A DNA stretch of 64,000 bases from JADJPO01 sp963825645 (GCA_963825645.1 CAWGTT010000006.1:1-64000), one strand, 5' to 3'; counted from the first letter of the stretch, positions 35,668-45,303 are shown. The notes: generated from the letters alone by a model not told the origin. Made by a program: numbers and translations.

Positions 35668-37211
35668 GCGTCCCGTCCGGTCCCGGACGGCACGCACCCG
35701 CGGGCGGACCGTCCTGGATGACTGATCTGACCCATCGTGATGCCGACTGGTCCCGGCTGCGGGTGCTGGTGACCGGGATCGGGGTGAGCGGCTACGCCGC
35801 GGCCGTCGCCCTTGCCGAGCGTGGCGCCGACGTCCTGGTTGTCGACGAGCGGCAGGGACCGGCCGAGCAGGGCAAGGCCGGTGTGCTCGAGGTGCTCGGA
35901 GCCGCGGTACGGCTCGGCGCCGAGGCGAGCACCGACCCTGCGGCCCTGGACGGCGGCCCGAACGGCGGCGCCGACCTCGTGGTGACCTCACCGGGCTGGC
36001 GGCCCGACCAGCCCCTGCTGGCCGCGGCGGCCGCGTCCGGCGTCCCGATCTGGGGCGAGGTCGAGCTCGCCTGGAGGATGCGGGCCGCGAGCGGGACGGC
36101 CGGTCGCCGTCCGGCGCCGTGGCTGACCCTGACCGGCACCAACGGCAAGACGACGACGGTGAGCATGCTGGCGGCGATGCTCGGTGCCGCCGGACGGCGT
36201 AGCGTCGCCGCGGGCAATGTCGGCACCCCACTCCTCGAGGCGGTTCTCCACCCCGATCCGTACGAGGTGATCGCGGTCGAGTTGTCCAGCTTCCAGCTGC
36301 ACTGGGCGCACTCCCTGCGCCCCCTGGCCAGTGCCTGCCTGAACGTGGCACCCGACCACGTCGACTGGCACGGATCTCTGGCCGCCTACACCGCCGACAA
36401 GGGCCGGGTGTACACCGACACCGAGGTGGCCTGCATCTACAACGTGGCCGACCCGGTGACTGAGCAGCTGGTCCGTGAGGCCGACGTGATCGAGGGGTGC
36501 CGCGCGGTCGGGTTCACCCTCGGTGTGCCGGCGGTCTCGATGCTGGGGGTGGTCGAGGACGTGCTGTGCGACCGGGCGTTCGTCGCCGAGCGCCGCACCA
36601 GCGCCGCCGAGCTGGGCACCCTGGACGACGTGCGCATCGCTTGTGGCGGCACACTGGCCCCGCATTCGGTCGCCAACGCCCTTGCCGCCGGCGCGCTCGC
36701 CCGGGCTTACGGGGTGCCGGCCGTCGCCGTCCGGGACGGTCTGCGCGGCTTCACCCCGCAGCCGCACCGGATCGCCCGGGTGGCGCAGGCCGGCGGGGTG
36801 AGCTGGGTCGACGACTCCAAGGCCACCAACGCCCACGCGGCCGACGCCGCGCTGCGTGCCTTCTCCTCGGTGGTCTGGGTGGCCGGCGGCCTGGCCAAGG
36901 GTGGGCGGTTCGACGACCTCGTCGCGGCGCACGCCGGGCGGATTCGTGCCGCCGTACTGATCGGCACCGATCGGGCAGTGATCGCCGAGGCGCTGGCGCG
37001 ACACGCGCCGCAGGTCGTGGTGGTCGAGGTGGCGGTCGATGACACTGACCCTGTGGCACTGATGGACGCGGTGGTGGCCGCCTCGGCCGAGCTGGCCGTG
37101 GACGGCGACGTCGTCCTACTCTCGCCCGCCTGCGCCTCGATGGACCAGTTCGTCTCCTACGCCCATCGCGGCGGCCTGTTCGCCGAGGCCGTCCGGCGCC
37201 GGGTGGGCTGA
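35664..37211 (+). CDS. murD: UDP-MurNAc-L-alanine-D-glutamate ligase MurD
   Basis: Adds D-glutamate to UDP-MurNAc-L-Ala, 515 residues from GTG 35664 (GTGA overlap with mraY) or 497 from ATG 35718. It has an N-terminal Rossmann-like VLVTGIGVSGYAAA, ATP loop LTGTNGKTTTVSML, VAVELSSFQLHW, APDHVDWHGS and the C-terminal WVDDSKATNAHAA / LLSPACASMDQF motifs. Length and motif order are normal. Confidence 0.96.
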   Translation: MSVPSGPGRHAPAGGPSWMTDLTHRDADWSRLRVLVTGIGVSGYAAAVALAERGADVLVVDERQGPAEQGKAGVLEVLGAAVRLGAEASTDPAALDGGPNGGADLVVTSPGWRPDQPLLAAAAASGVPIWGEVELAWRMRAASGTAGRRPAPWLTLTGTNGKTTTVSMLAAMLGAAGRRSVAAGNVGTPLLEAVLHPDPYEVIAVELSSFQLHWAHSLRPLASACLNVAPDHVDWHGSLAAYTADKGRVYTDTEVACIYNVADPVTEQLVREADVIEGCRAVGFTLGVPAVSMLGVVEDVLCDRAFVAERRTSAAELGTLDDVRIACGGTLAPHSVANALAAGALARAYGVPAVAVRDGLRGFTPQPHRIARVAQAGGVSWVDDSKATNAHAADAALRAFSSVVWVAGGLAKGGRFDDLVAAHAGRIRAAVLIGTDRAVIAEALARHAPQVVVVEVAVDDTDPVALMDAVVAASAELAVDGDVVLLSPACASMDQFVSYAHRGGLFAEAVRRRVG

Positions 37212-37214
37212 GCC

Positions 37215-38552
37215 GTGGCCGCCGGGACCGCGACGGCTGGCGAGGTTCGGCCCGCCCCGCGCAGCGTGTGGCTGGCCCGCCTGGAGTCCCCGTTGGCCGC
37301 CTACTACCTGATCCTGGGTGCCGGCTCGGCCCTGGTGGCGATCGGCCTGGTGATGGTGCTGTCCAGCTCGAGCGTCGAGTCGCTGGTCGAGTCCGGCAAC
37401 CCCTACGCCGTGTTCTCCAAGCAGGCGGTGTTCGCCGCGCTCGGGCTTCCGCTGGCCTTCCTCGCCTCCCGCCTGCCGGAACGGTTCTGGACCGCGATCG
37501 CCTGGCCGGGGCTGCTGGCCGGTATGGCGGGGCTGGTTGCCGTGACCGCGTTCGGCACCACGGTGAACGGCAACCAGAACTGGATCGTGCTCGGCCCGGT
37601 GACCCTGCAGCCCTCCGAAGGCGCCAAGCTCGCACTGATCGTCTGGGCGGCGGCGGTGCTGGCCGCCAAGCAACAGCTGCTGGGCCAGGTCTCGCACGTG
37701 CTCGTCCCGGTGGTGCCGGGTGCCGTGGTCATGCTCGCCCTGGTGATGCTCGGCCACGACCTGGGCACGGCGCTGGTGCTGATCGGGATCGCCGGCGGCC
37801 TGCTGTTCACCGCCGGTGCGCCGCTGCGGGTGTTCCTGGCCGGGGGCCTTGCGGTCGGGGCCGTGGTGACCCTTCTGGTGGTGACGAGCCCGAACCGGAT
37901 GGACCGGCTCGGGGCCTGGTCCGGCACGGCCGACTGTGACTACTACTCGGCCTGCTGGCAGCCCACCCACGGGCTGTGGGGCCTGGCCACCGGTGGCTGG
38001 TGGGGGGTGGGCCTGGGCGCCGGACGGGAGAAGTGGTCCTGGTTGCCCGAGGCGCACAACGACTACATCTTCGCTGTGATCGGCGAGGAGCTCGGCCTGG
38101 CCGGGACGCTCACCGTTCTCGTGCTGTTCGCGGCCCTGGGGGTCGGTCTGGTCCGGTTGGTGCTGGCCAGCGACGACCTGTTCGTCAAGATCGCCACCGG
38201 GGGAGTGCTGTCCTGGGTGCTCGGTCAGGCGATCCTCAACATCGGCACCGTGCTGGGGCTGCTGCCGGTGATCGGTCTGCCCCTGCCGCTGGTCTCCAGC
38301 GGCGGCTCGGCGCTGGTCACCACGATGGTCGCCCTCGGCATGGTGCTGGGCTTCGCGCGCCGGGTACCCGGCGCCGCCCAGGCCCTCGCCGCCCGTCCGG
38401 GGCTGGCTCGGCGCACGGTGGCGGTGCTGCCCGGCCGCGGCGCGTCGTCCCGGCCTCGCTCGGTGGCTCGGATCCCTGCGCGCGTCCCCTCGCGCGCGGC
38501 GGGCCGTTCCGGCGGACGCGGCGGCGGCCGATCCGGCGGCAGGCCGCGGTGA
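37215..38552 (+). CDS. ftsW: septal peptidoglycan glycosyltransferase FtsW
   Basis: SEDS-family polymerase, 445 residues, about ten helices. Landmarks: GNQNWIVLGPVTLQPSEGAKLALI, HDLGTALVLIGI, AHNDYIFAVIGEELGL (catalytic-region acidic loop) and GLLPVIGLPLPLVSSGGSALV. The C-terminal 60 residues form a basic Arg/Gly/Ser tail on the cytoplasmic side, rich in RSGGRGGGR-like stretches. It pairs with FtsI. The start is 3 nt after murD and its stop overlaps murG (GTGA). Confidence 0.96.
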   Translation: MAAGTATAGEVRPAPRSVWLARLESPLAAYYLILGAGSALVAIGLVMVLSSSSVESLVESGNPYAVFSKQAVFAALGLPLAFLASRLPERFWTAIAWPGLLAGMAGLVAVTAFGTTVNGNQNWIVLGPVTLQPSEGAKLALIVWAAAVLAAKQQLLGQVSHVLVPVVPGAVVMLALVMLGHDLGTALVLIGIAGGLLFTAGAPLRVFLAGGLAVGAVVTLLVVTSPNRMDRLGAWSGTADCDYYSACWQPTHGLWGLATGGWWGVGLGAGREKWSWLPEAHNDYIFAVIGEELGLAGTLTVLVLFAALGVGLVRLVLASDDLFVKIATGGVLSWVLGQAILNIGTVLGLLPVIGLPLPLVSSGGSALVTTMVALGMVLGFARRVPGAAQALAARPGLARRTVAVLPGRGASSRPRSVARIPARVPSRAAGRSGGRGGGRSGGRPR

Positions 38553-39667
38553 GCCTGTCCGTGCTGTTGGCCGGCGGTGGCACCACCGGTCACGTCGCCC
38601 CGCTGCTCGCGCTTGCCGACTGCCTGCGCCGCCGCGATCCGCAGACCCGGATCACGGTGCTCGGCACCGCCGAGGGGTTGGAGGCGCGCCTGGTGCCGCA
38701 GGCCGGCTACCCCCTGGCCGTGGTGCCTCGGGTCCCGATGCCCCGTCGCCCCTCCGCCGACCTGGTCCGGTTGGCCGGCCGGCTTCGTGCCGCGATCGCC
38801 ACGACCGACCGGGCGATCGTGGACAGCGCGGCGGACGTCGTGGTCGGTTTCGGCGGGTACGTCTCCACCCCTGCCTACCTCGCCGCGCGGCGGCGGCGGG
38901 TGCCGATCGTCGTCCACGAGGCGAACGCGCGGCCGGGCCTGGCCAACCGGCTCGGCGCCCGGCTGACCCGGTACGTGGCCTGCGCCGTCCCGGGCACTGC
39001 GCTGCCCAGGGTGAAGGTGACCGGCATCCCGCTGCGCCGCGAGATCACCACCGCCGACCTGGCCGCGCTGCGGCCTCAGGCGCTGCGCGACCTCGGCCTG
39101 TCCGAGGCCTACCTCACCCTGGTGGTGACCGGCGGGTCGCTCGGCGCGCAGCGGCTGAACACGACCTTCGGTGCCTGCGCAGGCGATCTGCGTGCCGCCG
39201 GGGTGCAGGTGCTGCACCTGTGCGGGCGCGGCAAGCAGGTGGACCTTCCCGACGGCTGGGACGGCGCCGGGCCCCCTCGCTATGTGGTGCGCGAGTACCT
39301 GGACCGGATGGACCTCGCCTTCGCCGCCGCAGACCTGGTGGTCTGCCGAGCCGGAGCGGGCACCGTGGCCGAGGTAACGGCACTGGGCCTGCCCGCGGTG
39401 TACGTGCCGCTGCCCATCGGTAACGGCGAGCAGCGGTTCAACGCCGCGCCGGTGGTCGGCGCCGGGGGAGGGCTGCTGGTCGCCGACGCGCAGGCCACAC
39501 CTGAGTGGGTCCGCGCCGCGCTGCTCGGTGTCGGCGGTCGCCCCGGTCTGCTCAGCGACCGGGACCGGTTGGCCGAGATGGGCAGGGCCGCAGCAGGTTT
39601 CGGCATCCGGGACGGCGACGAGCGACTCGCCGACTTGGTGGAGACGGCGAGCAGGGGAGGCCGGTGA
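38549..39667 (+). CDS. murG: UDP-GlcNAc:lipid I glycosyltransferase MurG
   Basis: GT-B glycosyltransferase making lipid II at the inner membrane face, 372 residues. Visible: LLAGGGTTGHVAPLLALADCL at the start (G-loop 1), VVGFGGYVSTPAYLAA, VVHEANARPGLANR, VTGGSLGAQRLN (G-loop 2) and the UDP-binding VVCRAGAGTVAEVTALGLPAVYVPLPI / NGEQRFNA region. The last motif normally reads HQxxNA; here a Glu-Gln pair replaces the His. GTG start overlaps ftsW. Confidence 0.96.
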   Translation: MSLSVLLAGGGTTGHVAPLLALADCLRRRDPQTRITVLGTAEGLEARLVPQAGYPLAVVPRVPMPRRPSADLVRLAGRLRAAIATTDRAIVDSAADVVVGFGGYVSTPAYLAARRRRVPIVVHEANARPGLANRLGARLTRYVACAVPGTALPRVKVTGIPLRREITTADLAALRPQALRDLGLSEAYLTLVVTGGSLGAQRLNTTFGACAGDLRAAGVQVLHLCGRGKQVDLPDGWDGAGPPRYVVREYLDRMDLAFAAADLVVCRAGAGTVAEVTALGLPAVYVPLPIGNGEQRFNAAPVVGAGGGLLVADAQATPEWVRAALLGVGGRPGLLSDRDRLAEMGRAAAGFGIRDGDERLADLVETASRGGR

Positions 39668-41157
39668 TGATGCCGCCCGTACCGAACCTGCCGAGCGACG
39701 ACGGCCCGGACGATGCGCCGTTGCTCGACGTCGCCGACCTGGGCAGGGTGCATTTCATCGGGATCGGCGGGGTGGGCATGTCGGGACTGGCCCGGATCCT
39801 GCTCGCGCGGGGGGTGACGGTCTCCGGTAGCGACGCCCACGCCTCCGCGACGACCGAGGCGCTGACCGGGCTCGGCGCCCGGGTCCGCATCGGCCACCAG
39901 GGCGCCGACGTCGACCAGGCCGACACGGTCGTGGTGTCCTCGGCGATCCGGGAGACGAACCCCGAGCTGTCCGCCGCCCGCGCCGCCGGGTTGCGGATCC
40001 TGCACCGGTCGCAGGCCCTGGCCGCGCTGATGGCCGGTCGACGGGCCGTGGCCGTGGCCGGCACCCACGGCAAGACCACGACGACCTCGATGCTCACCGT
40101 GGCGCTGCAGCACTGCGGGGCCGACCCGTCGTTCGCGATCGGCGGCGAGCTCACCGGCCGGCCCAGTGAGACGGCCAGCGCCCACGAGGGCACCGGTGAG
40201 GTGTTCGTCGCCGAGGCCGACGAGTCCGACGCCTCGTTCCTTCGCTACCGCCCCACGGTGGCGATCATCACCAACGTCGAGCCCGACCACCTCGACCACT
40301 ACGGCACGCCGGAGGCGGTGGCCGCGGCCTTCGACGCCTTCGCGCAACGGATCGTGCCGGGTGGCGTGCTCATCGCCTGCGGCGACGATCCCGGCGCCGC
40401 GCGCGTCGTGGACCGGGTGCGCGCCGTCGGGGCGGCCGCCGTTCTGACCTACGGCACGTCGCCGGGGTGCGACGTTCGGCTGGTCGGGGTGAGCCCGGCC
40501 GGAACGGGCGTCGACGTCCGGTTGGAGCCCTCGCCCACCCTTGCCGCGCGGGGCTGGGCCGCGGTCGAGCTGAGCATTCAGGTGCCGGGCGCCCACAACG
40601 CCGCCAACGCGGCGGCCGCGTGGACGGCCGGGCGCTGGCTCGGCCTGGACGGCGCGTGTTTGGCCGAGGGACTGGACTCGTTCGGCGGCACCCGGCGCCG
40701 GTTCGAGCCCAAAGGCGAGGTCGGCGCAGTCGTGGTGCGCGACGACTACGCCCACCACCCGACAGAGGTGGCGGCGCTGCTGAGGGCCGCCCGTGAGGCC
40801 TCCTCCGGGCGAGTTCTCGTGGTCTTCCAGCCCCATCTATACAGCCGGACCCGGCTCTTCGCCGAGGACTTCGGCCGCGCGCTCGGGCTGGCCGACGAGG
40901 TGGTGGTGCTCGACGTCTACGCGGCGCGGGAGGACCCCGAACCGGGCGTGGACGGCTCTCTGGTGGCCCGCGCCGTCCCACTGCCGCCAGACAGGGTCAC
41001 CTTCGCGCCGGGCCCGGCCGAGGCCGTGGCCGTCCTGGCGGACCGGGCCCGGCCCGGTGACCTGGTGCTGACCGTCGGCGCCGGTGACGTGACCCGCCTC
41101 GGTCCGCAGCTGCTTGCCGAGCTCGCCGCCCGGGCCGAGCACGAGTCACCGCCGTGA
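39667..41157 (+). CDS. murC: UDP-N-acetylmuramate-L-alanine ligase MurC
   Basis: Adds the first stem-peptide alanine, 496 residues. Motifs: VHFIGIGGVGMSGLA, SSAIRETNPEL, ATP loop VAGTHGKTTTTSML, EADESDASFLRY, NVEPDHLDHYG, DDYAHHPTEV and FQPHLYSRT. ATG at 39667 is preferred because GGGGAGG lies 6 nt before; it overlaps the murG stop. No ddl gene follows, as is usual in actinobacteria. Confidence 0.96.
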   Translation: MMPPVPNLPSDDGPDDAPLLDVADLGRVHFIGIGGVGMSGLARILLARGVTVSGSDAHASATTEALTGLGARVRIGHQGADVDQADTVVVSSAIRETNPELSAARAAGLRILHRSQALAALMAGRRAVAVAGTHGKTTTTSMLTVALQHCGADPSFAIGGELTGRPSETASAHEGTGEVFVAEADESDASFLRYRPTVAIITNVEPDHLDHYGTPEAVAAAFDAFAQRIVPGGVLIACGDDPGAARVVDRVRAVGAAAVLTYGTSPGCDVRLVGVSPAGTGVDVRLEPSPTLAARGWAAVELSIQVPGAHNAANAAAAWTAGRWLGLDGACLAEGLDSFGGTRRRFEPKGEVGAVVVRDDYAHHPTEVAALLRAAREASSGRVLVVFQPHLYSRTRLFAEDFGRALGLADEVVVLDVYAAREDPEPGVDGSLVARAVPLPPDRVTFAPGPAEAVAVLADRARPGDLVLTVGAGDVTRLGPQLLAELAARAEHESPP

Positions 41158-41945
41158 GCCGCAGCGGGGCTGCGGCCCCGGCCCGGCGGGCGGCGTCCTC
41201 CGGGACGGCCGAGCGGTTCGCCGCCCGGGTGCGCTCGCGGCGGCGGCGCCGGATCGCCACCGCGGTGGCCGCGGTGCTGGTGCTCGCCGCCCTGGTCTGG
41301 CTGACGATCTTCTCCCCGTACCTGGTCGTCGAGCAGATCCGGGTGCGCGGCACCGACCGTGTGAGTCCCGCACAGGTTCATGCCCTGACCGGAGCCGAGC
41401 TGGGCCGCCCGATGGTGCTGCTCGACCCCTCGAAGCTGGCCCGATCGCTCGCCCAGATCCCGCTGGTGCGTTCGGTGCAGGTGCAGCGGAACTGGCCGGG
41501 CACGGTGACCGTCACGATCGCCGAACGCGTTGCGGTGGCGGTGGTTCCGGCGCCGGGCGGGGGCTTTCGGCTGGTCGACCGGGAGGGCGTTGAGGTGGAG
41601 TCGGTGACCAAACGGCCGGCTGGTCTGCCGTTCCTGGAGGTCGACGTCCGCCCGGCTGATCCCGTCTCCACGGCCGGCCTGAGCGCCGCGCTGGACGTAC
41701 TGGAGTCGCTGCCGACGTCACTGCGCGAACGGCTGGTGGGCGTCGGCGCGGACTCACCGGACGGCGTCTGGCTGAGCGTGCGGGCGAAGGCGGGGCAGAA
41801 GGCCTCCAGGGTGGTCTGGGGGGACGCTTCGGCGGCCGAGCAGAAGGCCGAGCTGCTGGAGGTGCTGATCGGCTCGGCAGGATCCGACGGCGCCTCGGTC
41901 TACGACGTGAGTGCGCCCTCGGCGCCTGCTGTCCGTCCGCGCTGA
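41154..41945 (+). CDS. ftsQ: cell division protein FtsQ
   Basis: A 263-residue bitopic divisome protein. A basic cytoplasmic segment of about 40 residues precedes a membrane helix (IATAVAAVLVLAALVWLTIFS). The POTRA domain (VVEQIRVRGTDRVSPAQVHALTGAELGRPMVLLD) and a beta domain with QRNWPGTVTVTIAERVAVAVV follow. It links FtsL/FtsI to the ring. The GTG start overlaps the murC stop by 4 nt. Confidence 0.94.
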   Translation: MSRSGAAAPARRAASSGTAERFAARVRSRRRRRIATAVAAVLVLAALVWLTIFSPYLVVEQIRVRGTDRVSPAQVHALTGAELGRPMVLLDPSKLARSLAQIPLVRSVQVQRNWPGTVTVTIAERVAVAVVPAPGGGFRLVDREGVEVESVTKRPAGLPFLEVDVRPADPVSTAGLSAALDVLESLPTSLRERLVGVGADSPDGVWLSVRAKAGQKASRVVWGDASAAEQKAELLEVLIGSAGSDGASVYDVSAPSAPAVRPR

Positions 41946-42203
41946 CCGGTCGCGCCGGCCGATGACGACCGATGGCCGACGAGGGGTTCGCTCCGCCGGG
42001 TGGGCGCGGGCGCCGACACACCCCGGCGGTCGTTGAATCACCCTCGGGTGCGACCGTACGGTCACTGCCATCACGAAGTTGACATAACTATAACCCTCTA
42101 CTTGAGGTTGAAGGTTCTGGATCCGGCCGGATCCGCACGGTCCGAACGACTGGGTCCAATGGGGGACCACGGGTCCACGATCCGCGAGCGAGAGGCACCC
42201 GAC
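41946..42203 (+). promoter_or_regulatory. ftsZ upstream region with -35 element and 12-bp palindrome
   Basis: 258 nt before ftsZ, with locally lower GC. A perfect palindrome GACCGTACGGTC lies at 42052-42063 and TTGACA at 42079-42084, followed by an unusually AT-rich stretch (TAACTATAACCC). A TTGACATAAC-like block before ftsZ is common in actinobacteria, consistent with ftsZ having its own promoter. No clear -10 at the standard 17-nt distance is seen; the -10 may be non-canonical. Confidence 0.6.
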
Positions 42204-43742
42204 GTGGCAGCACCGCAGAACTACCTGGCAGTCATCAAGGTCGTCGGCATCGGTGGCGGCGGTGTCAACGCCATCAACCGCATGATCGAGGTGGGCCTCA
42301 AGGGCGTCGAGTTCATCGCCATCAACACCGATGCCCAGGCTCTGCTGATGAGCGACGCCGACGTCAAGCTCGACGTCGGCCGCGAGCTCACCCGCGGTCT
42401 GGGTGCCGGGGCCGACCCCGAGGTCGGTCGCAAGGCAGCCGATGACCATGCCGAGGAGATCGAGGAGGTCCTCAAGGGGGCCGACATGGTCTTTGTCACG
42501 GCGGGCGAGGGTGGTGGGACGGGCACCGGGGGAGCGCCGGTGGTGGCCCGCATCGCCCGCTCGCTGGGCGCGCTGACCATCGGTGTGGTGACCAGACCGT
42601 TCACCTTCGAAGGACGGCGCCGGGCCACCCAGGCGGACGCCGGGATCACCTCGCTGCGCGAGGAGGTCGACACGCTGATCACGATCCCCAACGACCGGCT
42701 GCTGTCGATCAGCGACCGGCACGTCAGTGTGCTCGACGCCTTCCGCTCGGCCGACCAGGTCCTGCTCTCCGGCGTCCAGGGGATCACCGATCTGATCACC
42801 ACGCCGGGCCTGATCAACCTCGACTTCGCCGACGTCAAGTCCGTGATGCAGGGCGCCGGCAGCGCCCTGATGGGCATCGGGTCGGCCCGGGGCGAGGACC
42901 GCGCGGTCCAGGCCGCCGAGACGGCCATCTCCTCCCCGCTGCTGGAGGCCAGCGTCGAGGGTGCCCACGGGGTGCTGCTGTCCATCCAGGGTGGGTCCGA
43001 CCTCGGCCTGTTCGAGATCAACGAGGCGGCCCGCCTGGTCCAGGAGGCGGCGCACCCGGAGGCCAATATCATCTTCGGTGCGGTGATCGACGACGCCCTC
43101 GGCGACGAGGTCCGGGTCACCGTGATCGCGGCCGGCTTCGACGGCGGTGCGCCGGCCCGTCGTCGTGATGACCGGGCCCTCGGCCAGGTCTCCGGCCGAT
43201 CTGTCGCGGCGGACTCCGACGGTGCTCCGCCCACCCGGGGCGGACTTGAGCGAGACAACGGCTATGCGGTCGCGACCAACGGGGCCGGCAACGGAGCGCT
43301 CGGCTCGCTCCCGGCCCCGGAGCGCGCTGCGGCGCCGTCCTACTCGTACGGCGGTCAGACCTACTCTGCTCCTTCGCACCCCGAGTCTGTCCGCCCGCTT
43401 CCGCTCGACGCCGAGCCCTACGGTCAGCGTCCGGTCGGAGCGCCCACGGTCGCCGAGCCGGTGACCCGGTCCTCCGGACTGCCGGCGGCCTCGCCCGGCC
43501 GGGGGGACACTCCCCGAGCTGCGGCCGAGGACGGCGGGCCGCGCGGGTCGGCCGACGGCATCGGCTCCTCGACCGTGCCCGGGGCGACGGCCTCCACGCC
43601 GTCCGACACACCCTCGCCGAGCAGCGAGGGCACCGACGCCGCGCCGCGATCGGTCGAGCTGCCCGGCGACCGTCCGGTCCGCGCCTCGAGCCGGTCCTTC
43701 CCGCTGGAGGACGACCTCGACGTGCCGGACTTCCTCAAGTAG
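42204..43742 (+). CDS. ftsZ: cell division GTPase FtsZ with long C-terminal linker
   Basis: Tubulin homologue forming the Z-ring, 512 residues. The GTPase core occupies 1 to about 314: VVGIGGGGVNAINRM, the tubulin signature GGGTGTGGAPVVA, TVITRPF-like VVTRPFTFEGRRR, and NLDFADVKSVM. It is followed by about 185 residues of Ser/Ala/Pro/Glu-rich low-complexity linker and the conserved C-terminal peptide EDDLDVPDFLK, which binds SepF and other partners. Actinobacterial FtsZ is usually 380-400 residues; this one is about 110 longer, all in the linker. GTG at 42204 is chosen because the conserved AAPQNYLAVIKVVG segment begins there. Confidence 0.96.
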   Translation: MAAPQNYLAVIKVVGIGGGGVNAINRMIEVGLKGVEFIAINTDAQALLMSDADVKLDVGRELTRGLGAGADPEVGRKAADDHAEEIEEVLKGADMVFVTAGEGGGTGTGGAPVVARIARSLGALTIGVVTRPFTFEGRRRATQADAGITSLREEVDTLITIPNDRLLSISDRHVSVLDAFRSADQVLLSGVQGITDLITTPGLINLDFADVKSVMQGAGSALMGIGSARGEDRAVQAAETAISSPLLEASVEGAHGVLLSIQGGSDLGLFEINEAARLVQEAAHPEANIIFGAVIDDALGDEVRVTVIAAGFDGGAPARRRDDRALGQVSGRSVAADSDGAPPTRGGLERDNGYAVATNGAGNGALGSLPAPERAAAPSYSYGGQTYSAPSHPESVRPLPLDAEPYGQRPVGAPTVAEPVTRSSGLPAASPGRGDTPRAAAEDGGPRGSADGIGSSTVPGATASTPSDTPSPSSEGTDAAPRSVELPGDRPVRASSRSFPLEDDLDVPDFLK

Positions 43743-44497
43743 TGCCGCCGGCGCCTGTCGATCTCGGGCCGGGAGTCCTGGCGGCGTTCACAACGCGCGC
43801 CGACGGCAACCTCGCCCAGCACGTGGGCGCCGATCCGGACGAGACGGCAGAGCACCTCGACCGCCTCGAGCGCTGGTGCGGTGCCCCGGTGGTGTTCGGC
43901 CGTCAGGTGCACGGCACTCGCGCCGCGACGGTCGGCCATGCCGGCACAGGCATCCGTGACGGCGACGGCATCGGTCAGGACGAGGACGGGGTCGACGCCT
44001 TGGTCACCGACGGGCCGGCGGTCGGGCTCGGGGTGCTCGTCGCCGACTGCGTCCCGGTTCTGCTCGCCGACCCCGTTGCGCGCGTTGTGGCGACGGCCCA
44101 TGCGGGGCGGGTCGGCCTGCTCTGCGGGGTGCTGCGCAACGTCCTGGCCGTGATGTGCGAGCGAGGCGCCGAGCCCGGCCGGATCCGCGCGGTGCTGGGT
44201 CCGGCGGCCGGGCCGTGCTGCTACGAGGTGCCGGCCGACATGGCCAGGGAGGCCGTCGCGACGCTGCCGCAGCTGGCAGCCACCACCAGCTGGGGCACCC
44301 CGGCCCTCGACCTGCGGGCCGGCTGCCGGGCGGTTCTGGCCGGGGCCGGCGTGCGCGCGGTCGACCTGGTCGGCGGGTGCACGATCGAGGACCCGACGCT
44401 GTTCTCGCACCGTGCTTCACAGCGGTCCGGGCCGCACGGCCATCGCCGAGGCCGGCCCACCGGCCGGTTCGCCGGCGTGGTACGACTCCTTCCGTGA
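43742..44497 (+). CDS. pgeF: PgeF/YfiH-type laccase-domain protein
   Basis: A 251-residue protein of the DUF152/YfiH (polyphenol oxidase, PgeF) family found beside ftsZ in many actinobacteria. Metal-ligand segments are visible: FGRQVHGTR, VADCVPVLLAD, ATAHAGRVGLLCGVL and GPAAGPCCYEV. PgeF hydrolyses misincorporated residues in the cell-wall precursor UDP-MurNAc-L-Ser; purine nucleoside phosphorolysis is reported for relatives. GTG start overlaps the ftsZ stop by one nt. Confidence 0.88.
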   Translation: MPPAPVDLGPGVLAAFTTRADGNLAQHVGADPDETAEHLDRLERWCGAPVVFGRQVHGTRAATVGHAGTGIRDGDGIGQDEDGVDALVTDGPAVGLGVLVADCVPVLLADPVARVVATAHAGRVGLLCGVLRNVLAVMCERGAEPGRIRAVLGPAAGPCCYEVPADMAREAVATLPQLAATTSWGTPALDLRAGCRAVLAGAGVRAVDLVGGCTIEDPTLFSHRASQRSGPHGHRRGRPTGRFAGVVRLLP

Positions 44498-45231
44498 CCG
44501 AGACGTCGACCGGCCCGTCCGCAGGAGTCTCGCGTCGGGACGAGCTGGCGCTGGGCCTGAGCCGGGTGCGACAGCGGATCGCGGATGCCTGCGAGCGGGC
44601 CGGCCGTGACGTGGCCGACATCACTCTGGTGGTCGTGACCAAGACCCACCCGGTCCAGGACCTCCGTCTGCTCGCCGAGTTCGGCGTCCGTGACCTGGGG
44701 GAGAGCCGGGAACAGGAGCTGACGGCCAAACACCGCGACCTCGGCCCGGTTCCGGGTGCGGAGCTGATGCGCTGGCACTTCATCGGCCGGCTGCAGACGA
44801 ACAAGGCCCGGCGAGTGGCTCGGGCGGCCGACCTGGTTCACTCGGTGGACCGAGGCGACCTGCTGGCCCCGCTCAGCCGGGGAGCCGCCACGGCGGGGCG
44901 AGAGGTGGGCGCTCTGGTGCAGGTCAGTCTGGACGGTGACCCGACTCGCGGCGGTGTGGTCATCGACCAGGTGTGGCGGCTCGCCGACGAGGTGGCCCGG
45001 ACCGAGCACCTGCGGCTGCGCGGGCTGATGGCCGTGGCGCCGCGCGACATCGCGCCGGAGAGGGCGTTCGCCGTCCTGAAGCCGCTGAGTCGCCGGTTGT
45101 GCCTCGAGCACCCCGGCGCCGACATCCTCTCGGCCGGCATGAGCGCCGATCTGGAGGCCGCTGTTACGGCCGGGGCGACACACCTGCGTGTCGGCACCGC
45201 GATACTCGGTGCGCGCGCACCGCTCAGGTAA
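44494..45231 (+). CDS. yggS: PLP-homeostasis protein (YggS/PROSC family)
   Basis: A 245-residue PLP-binding single-domain TIM barrel. It has VVVTKTHPV (the lysine that binds PLP), GESREQEL, WHFIGRLQTNKAR, LVHSVDR, GLMAVAP, LSAGMSADLEAAV and LRVGTAILG. Members buffer free pyridoxal 5'-phosphate in the cytoplasm. GTG overlaps the pgeF stop; typical location between pgeF and sepF. Confidence 0.93.
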   Translation: MTETSTGPSAGVSRRDELALGLSRVRQRIADACERAGRDVADITLVVVTKTHPVQDLRLLAEFGVRDLGESREQELTAKHRDLGPVPGAELMRWHFIGRLQTNKARRVARAADLVHSVDRGDLLAPLSRGAATAGREVGALVQVSLDGDPTRGGVVIDQVWRLADEVARTEHLRLRGLMAVAPRDIAPERAFAVLKPLSRRLCLEHPGADILSAGMSADLEAAVTAGATHLRVGTAILGARAPLR

Positions 45232-45303
45232 CGTCGCGACTCAGGGTGGCCGAGGTGGTGTACCGCGGTAACGAGAACCGTCGAACCGATGCAAGGAGTA
45301 GCG

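Noticed and set aside
34342..36351. 669-residue antisense ORF opposite murF/mraY/murD
   Set aside because: Low-complexity Arg/Pro/Gly translation with no domain; it covers three fully conserved genes on the other strand.
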